Assembly: GCF_020102855.1 (NCBI RefSeq)
Contig: NZ_JADHZD010000005.1
Location: 1 to 64,000, forward strand
DNA: 64,000 bases
Origin: Nocardioides lacusdianchii
Lineage (GTDB): Bacteria; Actinomycetota; Actinomycetes; Propionibacteriales; Nocardioidaceae
Direction: 5' to 3'
Of this stretch, positions 1-7,539 are shown in pieces; the stretch's first letter is position 1; each line of letters opens with the position of its first letter. The translations under genes and the position numbers were made by a program. Under the pieces are notes generated by a model. It worked only from the letters and a program-made list of their open reading frames with translations. It did no database searches and was not told the DNA's origin.

Positions 1-106
1 ACTCGCCACGATGCGCCGCGATGAGGGCCTCGCGCATCCAGCCAATGGCGAGGTCGGGTGTGAGCAGCCGCCGTACATCGGCGTCGTTGAGAACCTCGAC
101 CACCAC
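1..106 (-). CDS. Partial ornithine cyclodeaminase/mu-crystallin family protein (N-terminus, runs off window)
   Basis: Reading leftwards from about 106, the frame gives VVVEVLNDADVRRLLTPDLA and then IGWMREALIAAHRGE, and it is open at base 1. This looks like the N-terminus of the ornithine cyclodeaminase/mu-crystallin family (NAD-dependent imine reductases or cyclodeaminases), which begins with a 'vLnddDVrrLL...AI..mReAl.AharGe' pattern. Only about 35 residues are visible, so no catalytic residue can be checked. The start is uncertain: GTG at 106 or 103, or a TTG at 142 that would add an upstream YWDD segment. Family assignment rests on pattern recognition alone. Confidence 0.45.
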   Translation of the reverse strand, partial: MVVEVLNDADVRRLLTPDLAIGWMREALIAAHRGE

Positions 107-282
107 GCGATCATCCCAGTAGGCGAAGGTGGTGCGGAGCAAGATCAGCGCCAAGGTACTGCCGACTGCCGCTACTCAGACGATCACCGATAGCGGATAC
201 CCCTGTGGGACATCGGCGTCTCGCCGTTTCCGTTTGCGTTTCAGCGCTCTTTGGGGTTCGGCTCGCGGGACAGCCCAAACGG

Positions 283-490
283 TTAAGACGTTTTCACCTC
301 CGCGCTGGTACGTGGCGGGAGCACTCCGGCCACTGTTGGTGTGGCACTTACCAACTGCAGTCCGTGCGCATGGTCATCCGGCCCGAACAGGCGATGACCG
401 GAGCCAAGCACGAGCGGGTAGATCATCAGGAGCAACTCGTCGATTAAGCCACAGCGACCATCCTCAACCGGAAACTGAACCGTCGCATCA
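283..490 (-). pseudogene. RibD_C / dihydrofolate reductase-like C-terminal fragment
   Basis: On the minus strand a frame ending at a TAA (285-283) reads GLIDELLLMIYPLVLGSGHR followed by LFGPDDHAHGLQLVSATPTV. This is the conserved C-terminal core of RibD_C/DHFR-like proteins; the intact homologue at 57842-58393 has DRYHLLVFPVLLGSGKRLF at the same place. No in-frame start or N-terminal two thirds is present, and the frame runs into the 3' end of the neighbouring MBL hydrolase gene at about 488. It is therefore a truncated remnant. Two more RibD_C remnants lie at 14385-14795 and 30126-30345. Confidence 0.6.
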
Positions 491-1225
491 GACTTCGATC
501 GTTAGCCCGGGGGTGGCCACGGCGATCTCTCCGGAGAACTCTCGGCGAGCCGCCTGCCGCAGCCGGTCAGTGCTCTCGCCGGGCCAGACGTGGCACAACA
601 CCAGCTGGCCGACTCCTGCCTCGGCGGCGACCTTTCCGCGGTCGCGGGCGCTGCTCAGTCCCTCGGCCGACTCCGTGGGTACCTCGTCGACGAAGCTCGC
701 TTCGGCCAGGAGTGCGTCGGCACCGCGAGCCAGGTCGACGGTGTCGGGACTCGCACCCGCGTCGCCGGTATAGGCGAGCAGGCGACCGCCGGCGCTAATG
801 CGGACACCGAGGTTCGAGACGAAGTGCGGGAGCTCGACCGAGGTTACCGTGAAAGGACCGATCACCACCTCTTGCGCCGATAAGAGAACGGTCAGGGTCC
901 AGTCATCGGCGAGCATCGCGCCGTCGAGACTCAGCAGCGCGTCGAGCGCGCCCGAGGGTGCGTGGATAGGCAGCTGGCCGGGTGGGTCGTCAGCGAGGTG
1001 CCGCGCGCGCAGCAACGGGTTGAGGTCGGCGCAGTGGTCGGCGTGACCGTGAGTGACCAGCACGGCGTCGACGTCCTCGGGCGAGACGTACTCCACCAGC
1101 CGGGACATGGTCGCGTGCCCTGGGTCCATCAGCAGGTGGAAGTCATCGTGCTCGACCAAGTAGCCGCTGCACGCTCGCTCCGGGGTGGGGTACCCACCCC
1201 CGCCTCCCAGCACGGTCACTCGCAT
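488..1225 (-). CDS. MBL-fold metallo-hydrolase
   Basis: The 245-residue protein is a complete cytoplasmic metallo-beta-lactamase-fold hydrolase of the RNase Z/ElaC-like type. The di-metal site is visible: THGHADHC (H59, H61, D63, H64), H134 in ELPHF, D155 in YTGDAG and H212 in LCHVWP. The N-terminus MRVTVLGGGGGYPTPERACS is the usual first strand and glycine-rich loop of this family, which supports the ATG at 1225. It has no signal peptide. The long tRNase Z exosite arm is not obvious, so the substrate is unknown; family members include phosphodiesterases and lactonases. It stands alone between remnants. Confidence 0.85.
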   Translation of the reverse strand: MRVTVLGGGGGYPTPERACSGYLVEHDDFHLLMDPGHATMSRLVEYVSPEDVDAVLVTHGHADHCADLNPLLRARHLADDPPGQLPIHAPSGALDALLSLDGAMLADDWTLTVLLSAQEVVIGPFTVTSVELPHFVSNLGVRISAGGRLLAYTGDAGASPDTVDLARGADALLAEASFVDEVPTESAEGLSSARDRGKVAAEAGVGQLVLCHVWPGESTDRLRQAARREFSGEIAVATPGLTIEV

Positions 1226-1365
1226 GCTTGGAGGATACGTCGTTCACGGGGCATCACTTGTTGTGGTGCTTGCCATTCTCGAGCGTCAGCGACCCGAATG
1301 TCATGACGTTGTCGGCGCACCCCCGACGTTTGGGCTCTGGGTCGGGGCTCACCGAGTGCAGGTGG

Positions 1366-1695
1366 TCAGCGGCCTTGACCGTTCGATGCTTCTCCGATGA
1401 TCAGCAGAATCAGTGATGCGAGCACGGCGAGGGTCAGGACCGTCGAGGCCATGGCGGGGCCGCGTCCGCGGCTGCCGGTGGTGTACTCGCCGTGCTCGAT
1501 CTCGCGGTTGACACGGCGGTAGCGTCGGGTGCCGTAGAACAGTCCGGCAACGCCGACCACGATGAGCACTGCCCCGGCGGCGATGGTGTAGATGGTGGTG
1601 GCGTCGCCGAAGGTGGCCACGGCCAGGCCGAGCACCATGACCCCACCCGCGGTGCGGAGCCAGGCTAGGTAGGTGCAAGTAGTAGCCGCGTTCAT
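1366..1695 (-). CDS. DUF202 membrane protein with a disrupted N-terminus
   Basis: The product has three hydrophobic segments and the DUF202 signature TYLAWLRTAGG close to its N-terminus, followed by membrane segments (MVLGLAVATFG, IAAGAVLIVVGVAGLFY, VLTLAVLASLILLIIG). Family members carry a short conserved stretch before the signature (xNERTYLAWLRT). Here it is replaced by MNAATTC, which is encoded by the complement of IS3 orfB, so the 5' end was cut by the IS3 remnant at about 1672-1678. The ATG at 1695 lies within IS sequence and may give a chimeric but translatable protein, or the gene may be dead. Function of the family is unknown. Confidence 0.6.
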   Translation of the reverse strand: MNAATTCTYLAWLRTAGGVMVLGLAVATFGDATTIYTIAAGAVLIVVGVAGLFYGTRRYRRVNREIEHGEYTTGSRGRGPAMASTVLTLAVLASLILLIIGEASNGQGR

Positions 1696-2289
1696 CGACG
1701 CCAACCGCGACGATGTCGTCGCGGGCCGGCGCCTGGGGGTCGGGGTCATCTGCCGCATGCTGCAGGTGGCCCCGAGCAGCTACTACGAGTACAAGAACCG
1801 CCACCCTCCGCCCGTGTCCAGCGCGACGCCGTCATGGCCCCGGTCGTGCGTCAGCTCTGGGAGGACAACTACCGCGTCTACGGGGCCCGCAAGATCTGGA
1901 AGGCCGCCCACCGTGGTGGCCACGACATCGGTCGCGACCAGGTCGCCCGACTCATGCGCGCCGACGGTATCGAAGGGGCCCGGCGCACCAAGCGGGTCCG
2001 CACCACCAAGCCAGACCCCGGTGCGCCACGCCACCCCGATCTGGTGGGTCGTGACTTCACCGCTGCGGCACCTAACCAGCTGTGGGTCACCGACCTGACG
2101 TTCGTGCCGACCTGGGCCGGGATCGCCTACGTCTGCTTCATCATCGACGTATACTCCCGCACCATCGTCGGGTGGAGGGCCGCCTCGCACATCAGGACCA
2201 CGATGGTCCTCGACGCGATCGAGATGGCCCGCTGGTCACGCGGCACCCAGCTGGCCGGGCTGCGGTGTCACAGCGACGCTGGGTCGCAA

Positions 2290-3740
2290 GGCGGATTCAA
2301 CTGGTCGTCGCAACACCTCGTCATGGAGGTGTGGAATGGCACGTCGTCAGCAGGAAGCAGATCGGGCGATCCGGCCGAAGTTGCGCTCGCCCGGCCATCC
2401 GAAGTTTCAGCGCCCCGTAGAGGCCGCGTTCTGGGCCGAGATCGCCAAGGGCTTTCTGCCCATCGAGGCCGCCGCGATGGTCGGCGTGGCGCAGGCGGTC
2501 GGTCAGCGGTGGTTCCGCCACGCTGGCGGCATGGCGCCGTTCGACCTGACGTTCAAGCCCACGGGCCGGTACCTGTCGTTCGCTGAGCGTGAGGAGATCG
2601 CGGTGCTCAAGGCCCAGGACAAGGGCGTGCGCGAGATCGCCCGAGCCATCGGCCGCGACCCCGCAACGGTGTCACGCGAGCTACGCCGCAACGCCGCCAC
2701 CCGCGCCGGAAGTACTGGCTATCGGGCGTCGGTCGCGCAGTGGAAGGCCGACATGGCGGCCAAGCGCCCCAAGCCCGCGAAACTCGTCGCCGACCCTCGC
2801 CTGCATGCCTACGTCCAGGAGCGCCTGTCGGGGCAGATCAGGACCCCGGACGGCAAGGTCGTCCGCGGTCCGGAGCCACCACGGTTCACCGGGATCAACA
2901 AGCCCCACCGCAAGCATCGCGGTTGGTCCGCGGCGTGGAGTCCAGAACAGATCAGCAACCGGCTCAAGGTCGACTTCCCCGATGATGAATCCATGCGCAT
3001 CAGCCACGAAGCGATCTACCAGTCGCTCTACATCGAGGGCCGCGGCGCATTGAAACGCGAGCTGGTCTGGTGCCTGCGCACCGGCCGCGCGTTGCGTGCG
3101 CCGAGAGAGCGATCCAGGCGTAAGACGTGGGCCCATGTCACGCCAGAGACCTTGATCAGCGAACGACCCGCCGAGGCCGAGGACCGTGCCGTTCCGGGCC
3201 ATTGGGAGGGCGACCTGCTGATCGGGCTGGAGCGCTCGGCGATCGGCACCGTCGTCGACCGCACGACCAAGTTCACGCTGCTGGTCCACCTTCCCCGTGA
3301 GGAGGGCTACCGGCACAAGGAGACGCCCAGGAACGGCCCCGCGTTGGCTGGCTACGGCGCGATCACGATGAAGAACGCCCTGGCGAACACGATGTCGGTG
3401 CTGCCGGCCGAGCTGGCGCGGTCATTGACATGGGACCGGGGAAAGGAGATGTCGGCCCACGCCAAGTTCAGTGTCGAGACTGGGATCCCGGTGTTCTTCG
3501 CAGACCCGCAGTCGCCTTGGCAGCGCGGCACGAACGAGAACACCAACGGCCTACTGCGCCAGTATTTCCCCAAGGGAACCGACCTGTCGTGCTGGTCGGC
3601 CGAGGAGATCGAGGCCGTTGCTCACGCGCTGAACACCAGACCCCGAAAGACCCTCAACTGGAAGACACCCGCCGAGGCGTTCAACGAGCATCTACTGTTG
3701 CTCCAACAAGCCGGTGTTGCATCGACTGGTTGAACCTGGT
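2290..3740 (+). mobile_element. IS30-family insertion sequence, complete, with 3-bp target duplication
   Basis: The ends are imperfect inverted repeats of 28 bp (2290-2317 and 3713-3740), matching at 20 of 28 positions and sharing TTCAAC, GTCG and GCAACACC blocks. CAA flanks both sides (2287-2289 and 3741-3743). Removing the element and one CAA restores the IS3 OrfB frame GGGTCGCAATTTACGTCG, so the insertion site is exact. The length is 1451 bp with one transposase gene. The transposase stop codon lies inside the right inverted repeat. The clean ends suggest a relatively recent, possibly still mobile, insertion. Confidence 0.88.
2336..3733 (+). CDS. IS30-family transposase
   Basis: The protein has 465 residues. 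The N-terminal part holds the IS30-type helix-turn-helix (LSFAEREEIAVLKAQDKGVR followed by EIARAIGRDPATVSRELRRN). The DDE integrase core is present: D in GHWEGDLLIG, D in LTWDRGKEMS, and E in RGTNENTNGLLRQYFPKG. The length is slightly above the usual 320-400 residues because of an N-terminal extension (MARRQQEADRAIRPKLRSPG) that looks like an additional DNA-binding segment seen in actinobacterial members. The frame is uninterrupted, so the enzyme may be active. Confidence 0.92.
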   Translation: MARRQQEADRAIRPKLRSPGHPKFQRPVEAAFWAEIAKGFLPIEAAAMVGVAQAVGQRWFRHAGGMAPFDLTFKPTGRYLSFAEREEIAVLKAQDKGVREIARAIGRDPATVSRELRRNAATRAGSTGYRASVAQWKADMAAKRPKPAKLVADPRLHAYVQERLSGQIRTPDGKVVRGPEPPRFTGINKPHRKHRGWSAAWSPEQISNRLKVDFPDDESMRISHEAIYQSLYIEGRGALKRELVWCLRTGRALRAPRERSRRKTWAHVTPETLISERPAEAEDRAVPGHWEGDLLIGLERSAIGTVVDRTTKFTLLVHLPREEGYRHKETPRNGPALAGYGAITMKNALANTMSVLPAELARSLTWDRGKEMSAHAKFSVETGIPVFFADPQSPWQRGTNENTNGLLRQYFPKGTDLSCWSAEEIEAVAHALNTRPRKTLNWKTPAEAFNEHLLLLQQAGVASTG

Positions 3741-4228
3741 CAATTTACGTCGATTCGGTATGGCGAACGCCTGGCCGAGATTGGCGCGGTTCCTTCGATC
3801 GGGGCCGTCGGAGATTCCTACGATAACGCTCTCGCTGAGACCGTGAACGGCTACTACAAGGCCGAACTGATCCGCGGCCCAGCTCGTGAAGGTCGGCCCT
3901 GGAAGACGGTTGAGGACGTCGAGCTCGCGACCCTGTCGTGGGTCTACTGGCACAACCACGAGCGCCTTCACGGCTACCTCGACGACGTACCGCCAGCAGA
4001 GTTCGAGGAGACGTTCTACGCTCGAGCTAGGACCGACCAACCCCTGGTCGAAATCCAATAGCCCGAGCCTCCATCAGACCCAGGGCGAGTCAAGGGTCCC
4101 CGACGCCGCAGCCTCGACGTGAGCCGACGAGTCCACATCCCAACCACCTTCGAAACTGGTGCAGTCTCTGGGCGAGCTGATCGCCCGAGGTCCCAGGAGA
4201 CCCGTCCGCAGGCGCTTGCGGAATGGGG

Positions 4229-4375
4229 TCACGCGCCGGAGGTTTGATGCCGCTCCTGTTTGAGTCCAGGAGGACGAGCACCATGCCAAGAAAGATCGAT
4301 GACGAGCTGAGATCCGGTGCTGTGCGACCGGTCAATGATCATCAGGGCGAGTGCTCCTCGACCGCGGACATCTGG
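4229..4375 (+). mobile_element. IS3-family left-end fragment with the start of orfA
   Basis: The segment from TCACGCGCCGGAGGTTTGAT (4229) matches the left terminal repeat of the IS3 relic at 30593. It is followed by an ATG at about 4284 opening MPRKIDDELRSGAVRPVNDH, the typical start of IS3-family OrfA. Similarity ends after about 30 codons at an unrelated sequence near 4375. It lies only about 140 bp right of the right end of the first IS3 copy, with both in the same orientation, so two copies once stood in tandem or one was rearranged. Confidence 0.6.
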
Positions 4376-4500
4376 CCAGCTCACGTTGTCGGTCGACGGC
4401 CATGGGATCGCACGCCCCGAAATTCCTCGGGGTACTTCCGCGGGTGCTCCCCGTGATGCTGACGCGAAGCACGGCTAAACGACCAGCTCGCCCTGCAGGC

Positions 4501-4531
4501 AAGGGTCGTCGCCGCTGGGGCGACGACCCTT
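4501..4531 (-). terminator. Perfect 13-bp hairpin downstream of the lipoprotein gene
   Basis: AAGGGTCGTCGCC (4501-4513) and its exact complement (4519-4531) form a 13-bp stem with a 5-base loop. It lies 50 bp beyond the stop codon of the minus-strand lipoprotein gene (4583-5056). There is no T-run, as usual for high-GC actinobacteria. It probably ends the transcript that comes down from the sigma-factor operon. Confidence 0.65.
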
Positions 4532-4582
4532 GGCGGCGTCCCTGCACTCGTGAGTCCGGATGATCTTCAGGGACCACGCAGG

Positions 4583-5056
4583 TCAGCTGACGGTCAGGGT
4601 CAGCTTCTGCATCACGGGCATCTCGCCGTCGAGCACCGGCAGGTCGACGCCTTCGACATCGGGGAACTCGTAGGCCCCGATCTCGCCGTCGTCGACGTGC
4701 AGCATCGGCCAGTAGTCGCCGGTGGCGACGGTGTCGTCGAGCTCGACGACCACGTCACTGCTCTCACCCTGCTCGACCTGGACGGTGCCGACGACCGGTC
4801 CGGGTTTGCCGTCGACGTCACTGTGCACTGCGATCCAACCCTGCTCGACACCCTCGAGGCTGACGGAGCTCACGGTCAGGGTGCTGCCGTCACCGTCTTG
4901 GTCGGCTGCCTCGACCGTGCCGGTAGTCGTGGTGGAAGAATCCTCGGCGGGGACAGCGGTGGACGACTCGTCGTCGCTACCACAGCCGGCCAGGACGAAA
5001 GCCAGGAACAGGCTCGAGATGACAGCGGCGCTGCGCCGCGCGGTCAGGTTACGCAT
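4583..5056 (-). CDS. Lipoprotein with DUF7282-like domain
   Basis: The product is 157 residues: a signal peptide with lipobox LAGC (C25), a Ser/Thr/acidic linker, then a single beta-rich domain (LTVSSVSLEGVEQGWIAVHS...GKPGPVVGTVQVEQGESSDV...YWPMLHVDDGEIGAYEF). This matches the DUF7282 pattern of exported proteins in archaea and actinobacteria. The start was set at 5056 because AAGGAGAT sits five bases before that ATG; a longer frame from 5083 has no such site. It is the last gene of the row that begins with the ECF sigma factor and follows the cupredoxin gene by 26 bp. Its ligand is unknown. Confidence 0.7.
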   Translation of the reverse strand: MRNLTARRSAAVISSLFLAFVLAGCGSDDESSTAVPAEDSSTTTTGTVEAADQDGDGSTLTVSSVSLEGVEQGWIAVHSDVDGKPGPVVGTVQVEQGESSDVVVELDDTVATGDYWPMLHVDDGEIGAYEFPDVEGVDLPVLDGEMPVMQKLTLTVS

Positions 5057-5082
5057 GGTGATCTCCTTGGTGTGGCTTTTCA

Positions 5083-5511
5083 TTACTGAACGGTCAGAGT
5101 GCCGGTCATCGACGGGTGGATCTCACAGACGAAGTCGTAGGTCCCGGGCTTGTCAGGAGCGGTAAACGTGCCCGGCGAGCTGTTGTCGAAGCTGCCTGTG
5201 TCGAAGGAGCCGTCGATCGCGGTCAGGGTGTGCGCTTCGGCGTCGCTGTCGACGACCTCGACCTCTTGGCCAGGCGCGACGGTGAGCGGCGCGAATGCGT
5301 AGTCCGCCACGGTGTAGGCCACCCCCTCCGGCAGCACATCACCCGACGCGCCGTCCGGCGTAGCGGACGAGACGGGGGCGGGCGAGGACGAGGGCTCCTC
5401 CGACGAAGACCCACAGGCCGTTAGAAGGAAGAGGACAGGGACGATCAGAGCCTTCAGGACGTGTCGCGAGACCTGGGGTCGGTCCAACGGAGCCGGACGG
5501 ATCACTCTCAT
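5083..5511 (-). CDS. Cupredoxin-domain lipoprotein
   Basis: The 142-residue protein has a signal peptide with lipobox LTAC (C33), a Ser/Pro-rich linker, then a plastocyanin-like domain. The type-1 copper ligands are all visible: H94 in EAHTLT, C129 in FVCEIHPSM, H132 and M135. It should therefore bind copper at the outer face of the membrane and act in electron transfer or copper handling. The start overlaps the stop of the upstream EF-hand-like protein by four bases (ATGA), implying translational coupling. Membership of the sigma/anti-sigma gene row suggests control by that system. Confidence 0.85.
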   Translation of the reverse strand: MRVIRPAPLDRPQVSRHVLKALIVPVLFLLTACGSSSEEPSSSPAPVSSATPDGASGDVLPEGVAYTVADYAFAPLTVAPGQEVEVVDSDAEAHTLTAIDGSFDTGSFDNSSPGTFTAPDKPGTYDFVCEIHPSMTGTLTVQ

Positions 5512-6203
5512 GCGGGGGCGCCGTTGATACGGAAGTCCACGGTCTCGACCTTGGAGGCGACGCCGATGGCTTCGAGGTCGCGGCGGTCGATGCGTCCGTC
5601 GGCGTTCTGGTCGGTGACGACGGCGGGTGCGTCGTTGTAGATGCCGTCGTGGTTGAGGTCGTCGATGACGGCGACGGTCAGCGTGGTGGTGACGTCCTTG
5701 CCGGCGATCGGGGCGCCGACGATCCAGGTGTCCCAGATCTCGACGTCGTTCTTGGAGCGGTCGGTGACTCCGGTGAGGTTGAACAGGATGGCCAGGTTGG
5801 TTCCGGGCCCGGAGAAGCCGGGGAGGGTGCTGTTGGTGGTGCTGGTGAGCACGACCAAACCGGGCATCCGGTCGTCGGCACCGGTCGAGAAGCTACCGGG
5901 GAAGGGAGCGGTGTTGTTGTGCGCGGCCGGCCCGGTCAACTGGTTGGCGGTGAAGCCGGTGCCTGCGAGCGAGGTGTCATTGAACTCGATCTCGAGGTCG
6001 ACGAACCACCCGGCTCCGGCGATGCCGGCGTTGTCGCCGCGTGCGGGGGCGAGGATCTCGACGTCCACGGACTTGGCCGCGTCATGGCGGTCGCGGTGCC
6101 CAGGCCCAGGGGCGGCGGAGGCCCCACCGGCGGTGGCGGCGTAGGTGCCGCCGAGCGCCGCGGTCACGGTGAGGGCGGTGAGGGCAGTGGTCATCTTCTT
6201 CAT
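5508..6203 (-). CDS. Secreted protein with EF-hand/dockerin-like calcium loops
   Basis: The 231-residue protein starts with a signal peptide (MKKMTTALTALTVTAALGGT... AxA cleavage near residue 30). The middle is beta-rich and resembles spondin/CHRD-neighbour exported proteins without a confident family match. The C-terminus has two calcium-binding loops of the D-x-N-x-D-G type: DDLNHDGIYND (residues 181-191) and DQNADGRIDRRD (198-209), the second a complete 12-residue EF-hand loop. AAAGGGA lies upstream of the ATG at 6203. It is coupled by a 4-base overlap to the cupredoxin gene and lies 58 bp after the anti-sigma gene. Function is unknown. Confidence 0.65.
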   Translation of the reverse strand: MKKMTTALTALTVTAALGGTYAATAGGASAAPGPGHRDRHDAAKSVDVEILAPARGDNAGIAGAGWFVDLEIEFNDTSLAGTGFTANQLTGPAAHNNTAPFPGSFSTGADDRMPGLVVLTSTTNSTLPGFSGPGTNLAILFNLTGVTDRSKNDVEIWDTWIVGAPIAGKDVTTTLTVAVIDDLNHDGIYNDAPAVVTDQNADGRIDRRDLEAIGVASKVETVDFRINGAPA

Positions 6204-6261
6204 TGGTGGGTCCCTTTTCGTCGGATGTCACGCAGGGGTACGCCGTCGCCGGCGGATCGGT

Positions 6262-6915
6262 TCACCGGGTAGTGGCGGAGATCACGAGATCACCGTCGGA
6301 GTCGGTGACCCGCACCTGGGCGACATCGCGCGTGACGAACGCCGAGGCCCCGGTCACGCGCGCTTCGCCGTTGCCGGTCGATCCCCAAGTGGCGACCTGC
6401 TGGCGCTCTCCTTCGGGTGAGACCAGCCAGGCGACGAACTGCTCGTCTTGTGGGAGCCCCCGCAGGTCGAGCTCGACCGACGTGCCCCACGGCTTGGCGC
6501 TCAAGGAGGCCGCACCGGTGGCGCTCACTCCCGCCGGTGCGCTCAGGGCGAGAGTCGTAGCGAGGGGTGCGTCGGGTTCGAGGACCACCGCCGTGCCGAC
6601 ACCCGCTCCCGCCACCAGCACGACCGCGGCGGCAGCGGTGAGGAGCAGCCGGCGACGATGCCGACGGGTCCGCAGGGCTCCGATCGCGTCACCCAAGGCA
6701 GCATCGGAGGTTTCGCGGTGTGCTGATGACGGCGCCCCGGCCCGCAGCAGCGCCGGCAGCCCGGCGTACGTCGCGAGCTCGTCGCGGCACGAGGCGCAGG
6801 TCGGGAGATGGGCCTCGAGCCGAGCCCGGTCGTCGGCGTCGAGACCGCCCAGGACGTAGGGGCCCAGCAGCTCGCGCAGCCGGGTGTGAGCGCGGTCCTC
6901 CTCGTGCTGGTTCAT
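6262..6915 (-). CDS. Anti-sigma factor (zinc-finger/RskA type)
   Basis: The 217-residue membrane protein has an N-terminal anti-sigma zinc finger (H36, C40, C43 in HLPTCASC), a cytoplasmic linker, one transmembrane segment at about residues 90-112 (LLLTAAAAVVLVAGAGVGTA) and an extracytoplasmic RskA-type domain (LRGLPQDEQFVAWLVSPEGE...). It should hold the adjacent ECF sigma factor inactive until an envelope or redox signal triggers release or proteolysis. Its start overlaps the sigma gene stop by four bases, the standard coupled arrangement. Confidence 0.88.
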   Translation of the reverse strand: MNQHEEDRAHTRLRELLGPYVLGGLDADDRARLEAHLPTCASCRDELATYAGLPALLRAGAPSSAHRETSDAALGDAIGALRTRRHRRRLLLTAAAAVVLVAGAGVGTAVVLEPDAPLATTLALSAPAGVSATGAASLSAKPWGTSVELDLRGLPQDEQFVAWLVSPEGERQQVATWGSTGNGEARVTGASAFVTRDVAQVRVTDSDGDLVISATTR

Positions 6916-7499
6916 CGCTCGACTCCCATCTCTTCGAACGCGGTCCGCAGGATGCGGATCGCGTAGTACGAGCGTGACTTCACGGTGCCCGGGCGCAGCC
7001 CGAGGGTGCTGGCGGCCTCGGTGACGGTGGCGCCGCGGTAGTAGAGCTCGTCGACCACGGCCCGGTGCTCGGGTGAGAGCCGGTCCAGTGCCTGCTCGAC
7101 GACGTAGGCGTCGACCAGCGCGTCGGCGCGGTCACCGACCGACTGGGCTGCCACGGTGTCGTCGTCGCCGATGAGTCGTGGGCGGCGCTCGTCGGCGCGC
7201 CACAGATCGATGACCAGGTTGCGGGCCACCGCGAACAGGTAGGCCCGCGGATCACCGCGACTCGGATCGATCCTGTCGAGGTTGCGCCAGCCGCGCAGCA
7301 TCGTCTCCTGCACGACGTCCTCGGCGCGGCCCCGGTCATCGACCAGGCGCAGCACGAAGGTCATCAGGGCCGTCCCGTGCCGTAGGTAGAGCTCGGTCAG
7401 CACTCGCTCATCGGCCCCGGCCGACCTACCGGGTGCCCGCGAGCCGGGGAGCAGCGATCTCACGGGTTTGGGTACGACCCGCTTTCGGGATCGGTTCAC
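6912..7499 (-). CDS. ECF RNA polymerase sigma factor
   Basis: The 195-residue protein has region 2 (LVDDRGRAEDVVQETMLRGW, WRNLDRIDPSRGDPRAYLFA, VARNLVIDLWRADERRP) and region 4 (LDRLSPEHRAVVDELYYRGA, TVTEAASTLGLRPGTVKSRS, YYAIRILRTAFEE). This resembles the SigK/SigL-type ECF proteins of actinobacteria that pair with an RskA-like anti-sigma, which is encoded immediately downstream. The target genes are probably the three exported-protein genes that follow on the same strand (4583-6203). The ATG at 7499 is followed by a basic N-terminal tail of about 30 residues; an internal start cannot be excluded. Confidence 0.88.
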   Translation of the reverse strand: MNRSRKRVVPKPVRSLLPGSRAPGRSAGADERVLTELYLRHGTALMTFVLRLVDDRGRAEDVVQETMLRGWRNLDRIDPSRGDPRAYLFAVARNLVIDLWRADERRPRLIGDDDTVAAQSVGDRADALVDAYVVEQALDRLSPEHRAVVDELYYRGATVTEAASTLGLRPGTVKSRSYYAIRILRTAFEEMGVER

Positions 7500-7523
7500 C
7501 GTGTCGCGCCGTGCACGACGGCT

Positions 7524-7539
7524 CCGTGAGGGCTCACGG
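7524..7539. promoter_or_regulatory. CCGTGAG-CTCACGG inverted repeat between sigma gene and hydrolase gene
   Basis: CCGTGAG (7524-7530) and CTCACGG (7533-7539) form a perfect inverted repeat. It overlaps the stop codon of the hydrolase gene (7534-7536) and lies 25 bp upstream of the sigma-factor start on the same strand. It could be a terminator for the hydrolase or an operator for the sigma operon; sequence alone does not decide. Confidence 0.4.

Larger units (their letters stand above)
1673..4061 (+). pseudogene. IS3-family transposase OrfB, frameshifted and split by IS30
   Basis: The reading gives FIDANRDDVVAGRRLGVGVI, a one-base deletion frameshift near 1807, then RQLWEDNYRVYGARKIWKAA and the integrase core NQLWVTDLTFVPTWAGIAYV...RCHSDAGSQ up to about 2289. 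After the IS30 insertion it resumes at 3741 with FTSIRYGERLAEIGAVPSIG...SYDNALAETVNGYYKAELI to the TAG at 4061. The DDE residues are recognisable (D of TDLT, D of HSDAGSQ, E of ALAE). The gene lacks its start, carries a frameshift and is cut in two, so it is not functional. Confidence 0.85.
1672..4092 (+). mobile_element. IS3-family element, left end lost, interrupted by an IS30-family element
   Basis: Left of the IS30 insertion lies most of an IS3-type orfB; right of it is the orfB C-terminus and the right end. The right terminal sequence (4068-4092, complement TGACTCGCCCTGGGTCTGAT...) resembles the left ends of the two other IS3 remnants in the window (TGAAGCGCCCCGGGTTTGAT at 30593 and the segment at 4229). 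The left end and orfA are missing: the element begins abruptly at about 1672 inside a DUF202 gene. It is a dead, composite remnant. Confidence 0.75.
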
